Part shown: positions 23,434 through 35,200 of the stretch, piece after piece
Layout: each line of letters opens with the position of its first letter
Position numbering within the stretch: the first letter of the stretch is position 1
DNA from: Areca catechu
Taxonomy: Eukaryota > Streptophyta > Magnoliopsida > Arecales > Arecaceae
Length of the DNA stretch: 64,000 nucleotides
Direction: 5' to 3'
NCBI GenBank assembly: GCA_021397845.1
Contig: CM038047.1
Location: 33,773,601 to 33,837,600 of the forward strand
The notes under the pieces: model-generated
What the model saw: the letters and a program-made list of their open reading frames with translations, nothing else
What the model was told of the DNA's origin: nothing
The model's database searches: none
Position numbers and translations under genes: made by a program

Positions 23434-24869
23434 CTGGAGCTCGTATGAACGAGTGCGGCAGGATTTTGGCATTTTAGCGTTTCCCATATACCTCGCGAGG
23501 AAAATGCCTGCGCGGACGCCCTCTCCCGCCTTGCAACCCTGCCGGACTCATCATTGGGCCGCGCTTACATCGAGCACATCGAGGCCCCGAGCTATGAGAC
23601 ACCCATGGAGGTCCAGCAGTCAACCAAGAGCCCAGCTGGATGGACAAGTACATTGAGTTCATCACCAACAGCACCTTGCCAGCAGACCGCATGGCGGCTG
23701 GCCTCATTAAGAGGAAGGTCGCTCAGTTCATCTTAATGGATGGGCTACTGTATCGGAGGTCCTACTCCTACCCGCTCCTCAAGTGTCTGAGACCCGCAGA
23801 AGCCGCACTCATGCTCCAAGAGATCCATGAGGGCATCTGTGGGAATCATGTGGGGGGCAGGACACTGGCGTACAAGGCCCTCCGTCAAGGTTATTTCTGG
23901 GAGACAATGAAAGAAGATGCAGCTGACTTCGTGAAGAGGTGCAACCGGTGTCAGCGGCACACCGTGGTGCAACGTCAGCCCGCCGCTCCACTCTTCCAGC
24001 TCTCCGCCCCATGGCCATTTCCTCAATGGGACATGGATCTCCTAGGACCTTTTCTCCTGGCGTCCGGGCAACGAAAATTCTTGATCGTGGCCATCGACTA
24101 CTTCACGAAGTGGGTCAAGGCTGAACCCTTGGCCCGGATCACGGAGGCAAATGTCACCAAGTTCCTCTGGAAGTCAATTATTTGTCGCTTCGGCCTACCG
24201 CACACTATTATCACTAACAACGGACGTCAGTTCGATTGTCGGGAGTTCGAGGAGTTTTGCAGCGACCTTGGCATCCACCATCATTTCACTTCGATGGTGC
24301 ATCCTCAGACGAACGGAGAAGCCGAGGTAACAAATAGGACCATCTTACAAGGCCTCCGGACAAGACTGGACCAGGCCAAGGGTAGGTGGGCAGAAGAGCT
24401 CCCGAGCATCCTTTGGGCATATCACACTATCCCAAGGACAGCTACGGATGAGACCCCGTTCAACCTTGTCTTCAGAGCAGAAGCGGTTATACCAGTTGAG
24501 CTCAGCCTACCGATCCTGCGCGTGAAACAGTATGATGAGGCGAAAAATCCTGTCAGGATGCTGCTAAACCTGGACCTCCTTGAAGGAACGAGGGACAGGG
24601 CCCGAGTTCATATGGCGGCTTACCGGCAATGGGTGGCCAGATATTACAACTCCAGGGTGTGACCGAAGTCCTTCCGCCTGGGAGACCTGGTGCTCCGCCG
24701 CACTGAGGCTTCCCAGCCACGGGAGTGCGGAAAGCTCTCCCCTAATTGGGAAGGGCCTTATAGGGTGGCGGAGGCGCTTCCCCACGGGGCGTACTACCTG
24801 GAGGAGCTAGGCGGATCCTGGTTCCCTCAGACTTGGAATGCCTCAAACTTGAGGATGTACTACCGATAG
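23434..24869 (+). pseudogene. Gypsy integrase with altered catalytic triad
   Basis: The HHCC zinc finger is intact (EIHEG...NHVGG...CNRCQRH, about 23820-23960). The DDE core begins WDMDLLGPF (first Asp, about 24030). The second catalytic position reads TNNGRQFD (about 24217-24240), where families have TDNGRQF, so Asp is replaced by Asn. The Glu lies in GEAEVTNR (about 24325). A TGA at 24660-24662 interrupts the frame, which then reads on through a GDLVLRR and NWEGPYRV C-terminal module to TAG 24867-24869. The mutated triad and stops mean no integration activity is expected. Confidence 0.9.
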
Positions 24870-25016
24870 TGTAAGACCCCTCAAACTTTAATAATAAAAT
24901 CTTTTTCACCAAATTCCTACTCTCATCTCGTAGGGTAAGGACCACCCAGCTCTAAGTTCAGCGAGCATAGACACGGCAAAAGATCCGCGAAGGCACGATG
25001 TCCCTCTCATAAAAAT
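24870..25016 (+). other. Spacer after pol
   Basis: Short AT-rich stretch after the integrase stop, including an AATAATAAAATC polyadenylation-like word (about 24890-24901). Without transcript data, its use is unknown. Confidence 0.4.
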
Positions 25017-25340
25017 CCCGGAGTTCAGTCTGGAGTGTCGCATGGAACTAAATTCCAACATGCGGCCCCGGAGTTCAGTCCGGAAGAGGTCCCAGAGACT
25101 TAGGTCCCGGTCCTACAAAATCCCAGAGAATAGCTCGGTAAGCCGTGTAGGGCTCAATTTCAGCCCGCGGCCCTGGGGTTCAGTCTAAAAGTTTGCAAGG
25201 AACCCGGTTCCAAAGCGAAGTCCTGGACTTCGGTCTGGAAGGTGAGGCAGAACCTAGTTCGCCCATGCAATCCCGGAGTTCAGCTCGGAACGCACTAGGG
25301 ACTTAGTCCCAGTAGCTAGCGCCGGGGTTCAGTCCGGAAG
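25017..25340. repeat. ~50-bp minisatellite (about 7 copies)
   Basis: The core CCCGGAGTTCAGTCCGGAA recurs near 25017, 25067, 25124 (degenerate), 25171, 25221, 25271 and 25321, a spacing of 47-57 bp and mostly exactly 50. The parts between cores vary. It occupies the spacer between pol and the end of the antisense ORF. Confidence 0.85.
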
Positions 25341-25502
25341 ATGTACCAAAAAAATAGAAAAAGAAAAGAGAGTGACAGAAGGAACGGATTAATGGAAAAA
25401 TATTTTCATTGCAAACAAAAAGTTCCTTACACAAAAGGGGCCCCGACAGGCCGGGAGACCCCAAAGAAAGAAAATACAAAAATAAAATAAAAAGTCACGG
25501 AG

Positions 25503-27540
25503 CTACTTCGGTGCAGCCGCATCCTCCTCGGGCAGGGGGGCACCCTCTCCGTCGACGCCGTCGACTGGAGGCTGCTCGGGAGTCGCCACCTCGTCACCAG
25601 CCACCACCAAAGCTCCTCCGGTGGGCTCCTGCTTCTTGCCACCCAATACGACCCCGCTAAGGTCGAGCTCATGGTAGAAGGAGCTCACCTTCTCCTGATA
25701 TACCTGGAATCCCTTCAAGAAGGAGTCCACGGCCACCTCGCGCACCTCAGCGACGTACTCCTCGGAGGCCCAGAACTTCGGCACGGCCTCCTGCACCTCC
25801 CTCTTGGATGCCTCCAGCAGCCCGTTGACGCAGGAGTTCTTCTCCTTGGCTGCGCTCAGCTTCTTGAGGACCTCTTCTACCCCACGCTCCAGTGACCGGG
25901 ACTGAGCCCTGAGGCGGGTCTTCTCCGCCATGTCCTCCTCGTTGAGGCGCTGGTTCGAGATCCTCTCCTCCGACAGAGAGGTCTCGAGCTCCTTGAGACG
26001 CCCCTCGGTGCAGACCAGGTTGGCCCGGAGAGCCTGGTTATTCTCTCGCAGCTCGACCCCCTTCTCCATGAGGTCCTTGACAATGGCTGCGAGTTTGCCG
26101 AGCTTCTCCTCCTTCTTGGCATCCTTCTTGGCATAGCCGGCAAGGAACTTCCTCAGCAACAGCACGTCTGTCCTGATCTGCATCGAAAGAGACACGGAGT
26201 TAATAAGATCCAACTAGAACTTTAAGGGGTCGGAGCTCGGAACTCACCGTAAAAAGCTATGGGAGGATCCCGAGCAGTGCCTCGGTGTAGTCCCGGCCGC
26301 CCTTTAGACGGCGGTCCCAGGAGGTGCTGGCGAACTCCATGACTCTCTCCATGAGCCCCTGGTCACGGATCACGGAGTAGCGGCTGGTGAGACTTGGGGG
26401 TGGGATGGCCGCGTCGGCAGCAGGTTGGGCAGCCGTCCCTTCGACAAGCGATGCGGCCGTCGGTGGAGCTGCCACCACCCTGGTGGCCACCGCGAAAGTG
26501 GCGGGTGCGGCGGCTGGAGCAGGCATCGCCCGAGGAGGTTCCGGCCCCCTCTCTTCTCCGGCCCTGTCGAGGTCGACGACAAGGACATCGGGCGCCCGGG
26601 CCCGAGGCGGCCTGGGAGCAGGAGCCGCCACCCCAGGGCCAGTAATGGCAGAAGCAGGCGCAGGCACCCGGCTCACCTCAGCGCGAGCCCTCTTCGCCGG
26701 GGGGTCAGTCCCTTCGGCAGCATCCCTCTCCATGATGCCCTCCATCAGGTTTTCCACGGAAAACTTCATACCTGAGAAAAAAGGGGGGTTCAGTTAGACT
26801 AGTTTAAAGAAAAGAAGTGCCGAACTAAAGATAAAAACGAGAGAGCGAGATCCGGGCCTCACCCAACTCCCGGATGGGACTGATCCCAGCCTCAAATAAA
26901 TTCTGCTCCGAGAGCAGAACGTCGAGAGTTGGGATCACATCACCCAGCAGCAGCGTAAAGTCATCCTGATCCACCGGCTCGACCTGGGAATTCCGGTTCA
27001 GGGACCAGTCCGGCTCACTCCAAGCCTAGTCGACGTTCTCGACCGAGGCGAAAAAGAAGTGGTTCTTCCAACCCTTGATTGAAGAAGGGAGGTCGAACCT
27101 AAGGCACCTAGGCCGGGGTGAAATGTACCACCAACCATCATCGGTGGAGTAGCGCTTCAGGGTGAAGAGAGCCCTGAAGAGGGAGAAATGGGCAACGAAC
27201 CCGTGGAAGTGGCAGAAGACGATGAAAGCAAAGATGATCCGGATGGCATTAGGAGCCAACTGGGATGGGACCAGACGATAATGGCTGAGGAACGAAAGAA
27301 AAAAGGGATGAAGGAGAAAACGAAGACCCCTAGTGAGGAAGTCCTCGTAGAAGGCGACCCTCCCAGGGCCACTCGAGGTTACTCGATCCCTATGCCTTGG
27401 GAGGGAAAGGCGGATTGAATCCGGGACCCCATAGGTGTCCCGGATCCAAGAAAGATCGTCTCCGGTCATCGTCGAAGCATAACCGGAGGGACCGGAGGAA
27501 GAGGCCTCCGGAGGAGGAAGAAAGGAAATGGGACACATAG
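25503..27540 (-). pseudogene. Antisense spliced ORF of the gypsy element (PF04195-like plus coiled coil)
   Basis: Three blocks on the minus strand join in frame through GT-AG introns: ~27540-26863, 26771-26248 and 26177-25503 (introns 91 and 70 bp). The first block has the features of the plant 'putative gypsy type transposon' domain (Pfam PF04195): GRVAFYEDFLTRGLRF, HPFF, LAPNAIRII and a WW-containing end. The second is Ala/Pro-rich, low complexity. The third is a long predicted coiled coil rich in Glu, Lys, Leu and Arg (about residues 10-150 of that block). TAG codons at the end of the domain (about 27026) and just before the second donor (about 26257) break it, so this copy is a pseudogene. 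Tat-lineage elements are known to carry such an extra ORF antisense between pol and the 3' LTR; its function is unknown. The start codon is uncertain. Confidence 0.7.
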
Positions 27541-28337
27541 AAATTATGGGAGGAGACCTAGGACCCCTAGGGACACCTATGGTCACGGCCCAGGTTGGAG
27601 CTGCCTCCGGACCTTGTCCAAGATCTCTTCCCCTTCGAGGAGGAAGACGATGGAGTCCTCGGTCGAGAGGGGCCAGCCTCGTCCGGGTTGGAGGAAACAG
27701 CGGCGATGCGCCATGAAGGAAGAAGAAACAAGAAAACTGGCACAAGGAATAGAAGATAGAAGAAGAGGAGAAGGGGGTCGCAGACACTCACCGAGATATT
27801 TTGTACCAGAGGAATGGCAACCCCGGGAAGATGAAGGGAGATCACTGCAACCATCGGCGGAGTGTGAGAAAGTGGAGAAACCTCGTTTCCGGAAAGTCCC
27901 CCTCCTTTTCCAACTCAATTGACAGCAGCCGTACGCCTCTTTCCATTCCGAGCCATCAGATAACTGCCATGTAGAGGCACGCCCGACATCAACGCTTCGG
28001 TTCGGTGGAAACCGCCTCGGTTTCAGAATGGTGCATTAATGGGCCATCAAACGTGTACACGTGGCGGCCTCTCAAAGGGTCTCGGGTGCGACAGAAGCGA
28101 TGGCAGGAATCATGGCAATTATGGCACGAGATTTTTGCCTTCTCCATGTCATCTCCGCATTAAATCCCCACGTCCCAAGCCACGACGCCTCGATGGAACC
28201 TGGGGATGGGGGGCAACTGATATGGCTACATCGCTGACGTGGAGCGCGTGTCAGGTCCAGCTGGACACGGTCGGTACCACATGGATTTTTTCTATCAAAA
28301 GATCCCCCATTCGGGAAGAAGTGCTCATGCTCCTATG
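27541..28337. other. Spacer between antisense ORF start and 183-bp array
   Basis: Mixed-composition sequence. Several open frames on the minus strand (to 27918) could represent the antisense ORF's leader. No TATA box or other promoter for the antisense transcript could be named with confidence. Confidence 0.35.
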
Positions 28338-29610
28338 CCAGGTGGCACCCCAAGACGGGTCCACCTCGGTCGAAGTCGAGCCTCTCTCTGCCACTCCGCC
28401 AGGTATCCACCCAGGAGGGGTCCACCTTGGTCGAAGCTGGCGGCCCCTCGCTCCCTCGCCAGGTGGCACCCCAAGATGGGTCCACCTCTGCCGAGGTCGA
28501 GCCGGGCCCTCCTGCTCCTTCGCCAGATGGCACTCCAAGACGGGTCCACCTCGGTCGAAGTCGAGCCTCTCTCTGCCACTCCGCTAGGTGTCCACTCAGG
28601 AGAGGTCCACCTCGGTCGAAGCTGGCGGCCCCTCGCTCCCTGCCAGGTTGCACCCCAAGACGAGTCCACCTCTACCGAGGTCTAGCCGGGCCCTCCTGCT
28701 CCTTCGCCAGGTGGCACCCCAAGATGGGTCCACCTCGACCGAAGTCGAGCCTCTCCCTGCCACTCCGCCAGGTGTCCACCCATGAGGGGTCCACCTTGGC
28801 CAAAGCTGGCGGCCCCTCGCTCCCTCGCCAGGTAGCACCCCAAGACGGGTCCACCTCTACCGAGGTCGAGCCGGGCCCTCCTGCTCCTTCGCCAGGTGGC
28901 ACCCCAAGACGGGTCTACCTCGGTCGAAGTCGAGCCTCTCTCTACCACTCCGCCAGGTGTCCACCCAGGAGGGGTCCACCTCGACCGAAGTTGGCAGCCC
29001 CTCGCTCCCTCGCCAAGTGGCATCCCAAGATGGGTCCACCTCTGCCGAGGTCGAGCCGGGCCCTCCTGCTCCTTCGCTAGGTGGCACCCCAAGACGGGTC
29101 CACCTCGGCCGAAGTCGAGCCTCTCTTTGCCACTCCGCCAGGTATCCACCCAGGAGGGGTCCACCTCGGTCGAAGCTGGCGGCCCCTCGCTCCCTCGCCG
29201 GGTGGCACCCCAAGACAGGTCCACCTCTGCCGAGGTCGAGCCGGGCCCTCCTGCTCCTTCGCCAGGTGGCACCCCAAGATGGGTCCACCTCGGCCGAAGT
29301 CGAGCCTCTCTCTGCCACTCCGCCAGGTGTCCACCGAGGAGGGGTCTACCTCGGTCGAAGCTGGCGGCCCCTCGCTCCCTCGCCAGGTGGCACCCTAAGA
29401 CGGGTCCACCTCTGTCGAGGTCGAGCCGGGCCCTCCTGCTCCTTCGCCAGGTGGCACCCCAAGACGGGTCCACCTCGGCCGAAGTTCAGCCTCTCTCTGC
29501 CACTCTGCCAGGTGTCCACCCAGGAGGGATCCACCTCGATCGAAGCTGGCAGCCCCTGCTCCACCGCCAGGTGGCGCCCCCTAACGGATCCACCTTGGCT
29601 GAGGTCAGCC
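28338..29610. repeat. 183-bp higher-order tandem array (~7 copies)
   Basis: A unit beginning CCAGGTGGCACCCCAAGACG starts near 28338, 28521, 28704, 28887, 29070, 29253 and 29444. Each unit is three related ~60-bp monomers, each with a GGTCCACCTC core: one ends in GAAGTCGAGCCTCTC, one in GAAGCTGGCGGCCCCTCG, one in GAGGTCGAGCCGGGCCCTCC. Copies are roughly 90-95% alike by eye. Because 183 is divisible by 3, long frames stay open on both strands. They are not treated as genes. Tandem arrays in the 3' untranslated region are typical of Tat-lineage elements. Confidence 0.95.
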
Positions 29611-29751
29611 CTACTCTGCAAAGCCTCGGGAAGGCAAAGACACGGGTCGCGAGGTTGCCACTAGAGCCAGCACGCGCCGCGCTCCATACAAGGTGTCGGT
29701 ACGGTCTGTAGTGATACACGAAACCTCGTTTACACTAGTTAATCAGGGCCC

Positions 29752-30385
29752 TGTAACCGAGGAATGAAATTCTAGTGGGCAGGAGCCTGAAACGGCTGGA
29801 AGCACACCATCAATGCCCCGAAAGGAGAGCTCCTGCGCTCGGTCCAAGGCCTCACCAGTCTTCCCCCTTTCGTGACACACTGCGGATGAGGCGGGCCGGC
29901 CACTTAACTTCCAGACTCGAAGAAGAAGGGGAAGGAGAAGGTCCAGAGGTCTCAGAGAGCCCCTTGGAGGGGACGTTGGCTGAAGGCAGTTCGGTGATAT
30001 AAAAGGGACGGTAAAAACGGACGGAAAGGTAGGTGGAAAAAAGGGGAGAACACCAAAAGAACGATCCGGGAGGATCTCGGGAAGTCCTCAGACGAGAGCT
30101 CGGTGGCCCTAGCACGGGAGGCCGGGCCTTAACTCCTCTCTTCCCCACACTTCTTTCATTTTACATCTCCTCTAAGCACGGGAATCCTTCGGGAGCCCGC
30201 CTTAGAGGTCATGTTCCATCTTGCCGCTCTCTGACTTTATCGTCGGAGTGCCCCCGCCGGAACCTCCGACCCGGGTCTCTGACCTTATTTTGCAGGTCCG
30301 AAAGTTTGAAGATCTCAAGGTGAGAGTGTCCGAGAACCGGCGCCAGCTCACGAGCTACAGGCCACCGCGGTGAGAATCGGCAACA
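29752..30385 (+). mobile_element. Gypsy 3' LTR
   Basis: Begins TGTAACCG and ends CGGCAACA. It carries a TATA box (GATATAAAAGG, 29996-30006), followed by the R/U5 words shared with the left LTR (CTGACTTTATCGTCGGAG, TTTTGCAGGTCCG). Length is about 634 bp. The 5' edge was set by the TG and by alignment with the left copy and may be off by some bases. Confidence 0.7.
29996..30006 (+). promoter_or_regulatory. LTR TATA box
   Basis: GATATAAAAGG within the 3' LTR, about 245 bp from its start. It matches the plant TATA consensus and would drive rightward transcription from U3, towards the CBL gene's 3' end. Confidence 0.6.
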
Positions 30386-31450
30386 CATCTCAAACACAAA
30401 TTTCATTATAATATACACAAATCACAACAAGATTAAGCCACATAAATTTTATCATAAATATATATTATTTTATCCAAAAAGAATATATATTTTAGATTCT
30501 GTAACAATTCCTAGATGATACTAAAGTGCACACATTAAATTATTAGAATCATTCTTTTTATTAATCATATTTTTGTTCAAGTTTAATGATACTAATAATT
30601 CATTTTATATTAATAAAATATAACTCTATTCTTTTTTATTAAACTTAATAAAAATAGTATTAATAAAATAATTTTTTATAATTTCATAAAAATATATTTA
30701 TTTTTAAATAATTATGTAATTGATAAAAATAATTTTTTAATATAATATATTTTTTCATATAAAGAAGGGATCCATGCATTTCTTGGGCTTTATGCTAATT
30801 TGGGGTTTAAAATAAAACAAGTATTGGAACTGTCAACAATAGGCTGTTTTGAATAAAAAGAAAAAGGCTGTTTTGAATAAAAAGAAAAAGGCCTTCTTCG
30901 CTATCATACCCAGAATTTTGCTACCATAAATTGAAGATATCCAAAATTGTTTCGTGAGAAAGTTGTTTCCTTCTTTTTATTATAGATTTTAATTATACGC
31001 ATTTGATAGGAACGGTAGTTTGTGGTACTTTTAAAGAGGATTTTAAGAATCCCGTGTGGATGGCATTTGATAGAACCAGCATAGACGTTAAGAAACTACT
31101 GGTGTTTTAGAGAAGATTAAGAAAGCACTGGTCATTCAAAAATTTATGGTGATCTCCATCTCACATGTTTACAGGTGATGCAGATGGCGAAGAACTTGGA
31201 TTTTCCATTTGCATTCAGATGCCAACAATCGTCTCCGATTTTAACTTACAGCTTTCATCATCACTGATCACATTGCATTCAAAAATGAAAATGATACCTT
31301 TGAATTCATCCTCATCAACTTAAAATTTGTCATACCAATCCTTGCAACTTGCGTTCGAACAACCGATTTCTTGTCATCAATACTGCTCTTGTGGAGGATG
31401 AAGAAAATGGGGCCAAAACGGACCATTATGTTGACACTCGGGCCATAAAC

Positions 31451-31528
31451 GACATTTATGAAAACACTTTTCTTATCACAGTACAAGCTCGACATTTATG
31501 AAAACACTTTTCTTATCACAGTACAAGC
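31451..31528. repeat. 40-bp tandem duplication
   Basis: GACATTTATGAAAACACTTT and the following 18 bases appear at 31451 and again at 31491, practically identical, indicating a recent duplication. Confidence 0.9.
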
Positions 31529-31567
31529 AAAAACTAGCATGATGCACTTAACGAATACATTGTCTGT

Positions 31568-31700
31568 CCTCTTTTTTTTTTTTTTGGAGGTAAAAAGCAG
31601 GAGGTTAATTACAGCCCACATTTATCAGTCACAAACAAATAGAATAGATTACAATAGAGTGAAAACAAACACAAACGTTACAGGATAAAATTACAGTTAC
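31568..31700 (-). mobile_element. Possible LINE 3' end with poly(A)
   Basis: Read on the minus strand, the sequence ends GGTTAATTACAGCCC-complement then CCTCCTGCTTTTTACCTCC followed by about 15 A. A poly(A)-tailed, pyrimidine-rich 3' end of this kind is typical of plant L1-type retroposons. No coding domain is present, so the assignment is weak. Confidence 0.35.
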
Positions 31701-32288
31701 CATTCTCTCCAGATTGGGTCTAGCATTCTCTAATATACTGCCCAGGCACAGCACAAGTACTAAACAGCAGAGTTAGCTGTGCAAAGATCTTCCACAATTT
31801 ATTTGTGAGCCGGTTCGGTAGTTTATTAACCCTAAGATTATTAACATACTGAATCTCTAACTTCGAGATGAACCAAAGCACCTGTTACAACATCACAATA
31901 TAGGATCCAATTCTAGAAAAGCAGTGAGGCCCATTAGCTTTCAAAGGAGCCTACCTGTTTATAATTTTCTTTAAAAAAAATAATAAAATGTTCCCAGCAC
32001 AGATGGGGTGCAAGTTTGCTAAGAATACAATCCACCAAATTAATGCAACTTTCCTATATGATACAAGCCCTTCACAAACTGAAACAATTATAAATCACAC
32101 TGCAAGGATATTGAAGTAACATTTTCCACAACGAAAACAGACAAAAATTGAGTCAATACTCGGCAACTAAGAATTTTCAATAGCATCCTCAGCATGGTGG
32201 AATTATGGTGCTCCTATAATCCAAACAGACGTTAACAAACCATTATGAATATCACTGCTGACCCTTAAACTTGCACTAGATCAGAAAC

Positions 32289-35200
32289 TCAGGTGTCATC
32301 AACTTGAGAGTGGAACACAAAACTTGGGAAGGTGGTGGTAATGTCCCTGCTTACAAATACAAAATAATTAGCAAAACAATAATAAAGCATATGCATGAAG
32401 TTCAAATTAGGAGAATGAAATATTTTCTAACTGACATATATCTTGTCTTTGGCATGGAAAAGTATCCAAATAATAAATATTTAATATATGAAAGGAAATA
32501 AGTACTTCCTTTCTAGTATATCTATACATGTATATTTATTCAAGATCCAACATATGCAATCATATATAGTAGAATCATGTAGCAGGCAATCTGGTAAGAT
32601 ATAGTAACACAAAAATCTCACAAGTGCTAAACTTCATCAAGCTCATGAAATCAACACATTTTGCCAGAATCCAATAGTTAGCCCTAGATACAACCCACAA
32701 CAATATCTAACAACAGATTTTAATAAAAAATTAGCATGACAAACAAAATATGTAGACCTGTAGTAGGAGGGAGGAAACATTAACACCCCTATGGTTAGGC
32801 CACAACCAAGAGGTGCATAGCTACATTGGCCAGCACAGGAATTACCAAAACTTGTATGATGTTTTTTACTTGTATGAACATTAAGCTCATTGGAAATGTT
32901 AGCTCGTAAATTATCACCTTTTTAGGAGTGGCAAACCAGGTGGTGTTGTACAATGTCATGCCCAAGCCTCTACAAGGGTTAGAACATATTGAAGGTCCTA
33001 CATGATATGTCTAGGTTTAATTGGAGGTGTCATGTCCAAGTCCAAAAAATGTTTACATTTCAACAATATTATAAAGCATCTCATTTCACTGTACAAAACA
33101 ATAATGAAAAAATGTTAACTGACAAGAAAAATGACCTGTAAAACCTTGCCCAATTTGTTTTTCAACTAATGGTTTGTTTTATGGTTGTATGAGCTTAAGT
33201 TGCATGGCCTTAAAGAATGGTCTCTCCTCCTGCCAACCAGTCTTCCAAAATTAGTGGTAACCACTTCTCACCTTAAATTGCCTTAGCCAAAATATCCTAG
33301 GCTGATATCAGGTTGGCAATGGTGGCAACCAAACATGTGGTTCCACTTGTTACACTGGCAAGGCCAGCACCCTATAAGTTATGACATGAGCCAACAGCTA
33401 TGCACCATCTGTGTCCATGTTCCCTAAGTCACCTGCAATGAATGATACCACATACTCCACCACTTATGCAGAACCCTGTCAATTCTTTTTAATGATCATA
33501 TGTTCCATAAAATTCTGTTGCATAAGTGAAATTTATTTGTGTAGGTAAGGCATGCATAGAAAATACTACGGCTGGCTAACTTCTAAAAGAGAGATGAAAT
33601 TTACAAAATAAATTTATTTGTTTAGCAAAATAATATTGCTTTGTTGCAAGGATTATACAAGTGAGACAATTCTTGAATTCATAGCTTAAAAATAAAATGA
33701 ATCATTACTCAATCAAATTAAGTTTTAATCTGGGGTTTTTTTTGTTACATTATTCCAAAGTTATATCTTAAACATAGCTAAGGTAAATAGATCAAACTCA
33801 GAGAGTTTCACATGCTCAGTGTGTTTTTGGACATTTAGCTTTTTCATTATTTTGTATAACATGGTAAATAGATCATACTATATAGATTTTTTTAGATAGG
33901 TTATACAGATGCAGTAGTGCCCTACTAATGGAGTTTCAGACTTGTAAAACTACATATTTAACTACAAGCGCTGATGACATACTGCAGCTGTACAACACTA
34001 ATCAAGTTTCATTCTGCTCTGCTACTACATGCCTAATGTTAATCATATTCCCAACTCAGATGTGTAGGACTGGTTCAAGATTTTTTAGCTATGTCCTCCA
34101 AACACCATGAGCACTCTTGATTTCAAAACTTCACTTTGTGTCTTGACTATGGTTTATTGTTTATTAACTTGGTGGATTTTACTCCCATGCATGCTCAAAT
34201 ATCCTTTAGGTTTCTAACTTATGATTGATCTTTCTTAAGCTTAACAATGAACTGTCTTGCTCTCTCCCTTTGCCTAGCATCTGCATCAAATTCTACATTG
34301 TCCTCATCTTTATTTACATGTCCTGTTTTTCATTGTTGTCCCTAATCCCCATACTTGGTAACCTTATCTCTTTTGCCTCTCACCTTCACATCTACTATAA
34401 ATAAATTGCTTTGATGACCAAAACACTCATGACCTCAGGACCATGGTGTATTTTCTTCAACATCATGATAGTTCATGCATTACATTTGGTGCTTCTGCCA
34501 CTTATTACTATACCATATTTCTTGCATTTCCCCTTTTTAAAAGAATTACCATGCACATCATGGTCGATTCATCATTGCAACCTTCAGATGTATTATCCAT
34601 CTCGAGTCTCCCCTCCAGGAGTCGGGAGTGTTCAAAGAAGACTATTCCACCTTCAATATTTTGTAAATATATCTATATTGTAGAACATATAAATTTAGGG
34701 CAATGTACATGTTTAGTTATTCATTCTTTTGGTATGGAATACATCTATATGTTCAGCAACATGGCTGGGGGAGATGTGACACTTTGTTGTTCATGTCCTG
34801 GAGATGTCAACATTGCAGTAAACTGAACATGCTGTACACATGCAGATCTCCTAATATGGGAACTTTGTGATTTAGTCTGCTCCTAATTCGTTTTGAACAA
34901 TGATAATTACAAAGCTTGCAAAGATTTCACCATTGAATCAAGTTCACCATGTTTGCTAATTAACCAGTCATCATGCTATTCTGGTGTCGGAAGACCCCTA
35001 TCATTTAGATACCAGGACTATCCTTAACAACCATGCATGGCAGGTATCCTAGGCTCTAAAACCAAACTGATGTAGGACACTCTAGATGGTAGGGGGTCTA
35101 TAGGGTCTAGGGAAGCAAGGGTTAAACCTATAGGTTGCTGGAAAGTCTAGCTTATCAGTAAGTTTAGGGTTTTAAATATGGCGAAGCAACCACTTTTTGG

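Larger units (their letters stand above)
17978..30385. mobile_element. Chimeric Ty3/gypsy (Tat-like) locus bounded by inverted LTRs
   Basis: A GC-rich 12.4 kb block in AT-rich DNA. The outer ends are TGTTACCG (17978) and CGGCAACA (30385), inverted copies of one LTR end. The left LTR is in minus orientation, while the pol genes and the right LTR are in plus orientation. A normal element has two direct LTRs, so this is a junction of at least two related elements or a rearranged one. Order: minus LTR, GC-rich repeat block, 5'-truncated gag, protease, RT, RNase H, second RNase H, integrase, minisatellite, antisense spliced ORF, 183-bp array, 3' LTR. No matching target duplication flanks it (GATAG versus CATCT). 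Confidence 0.75.
30386..32288. other. Intergenic DNA between gypsy locus and CBL gene
   Basis: Strongly AT-rich from 30400 to 30770. A 25-bp direct tandem duplication (GGCTGTTTTGAATAAAAAG) occurs at about 30842 and 30867. From 31577 a 14-base T run starts a distinct stretch (see the LINE-like entry). The final part probably includes the 3' UTR of the CBL gene. Confidence 0.5.

Noticed and set aside
28325..29711. Open frames of up to 271 codons on both strands over the 183-bp array
   Set aside because: A repeat whose length is a multiple of three keeps frames open by itself; no start context or homology supports a protein.
17973..30390. Single intact LTR retrotransposon with target duplication
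   Set aside because: Flanking pentamers GATAG and CATCT differ and the LTRs are inverted, not direct.
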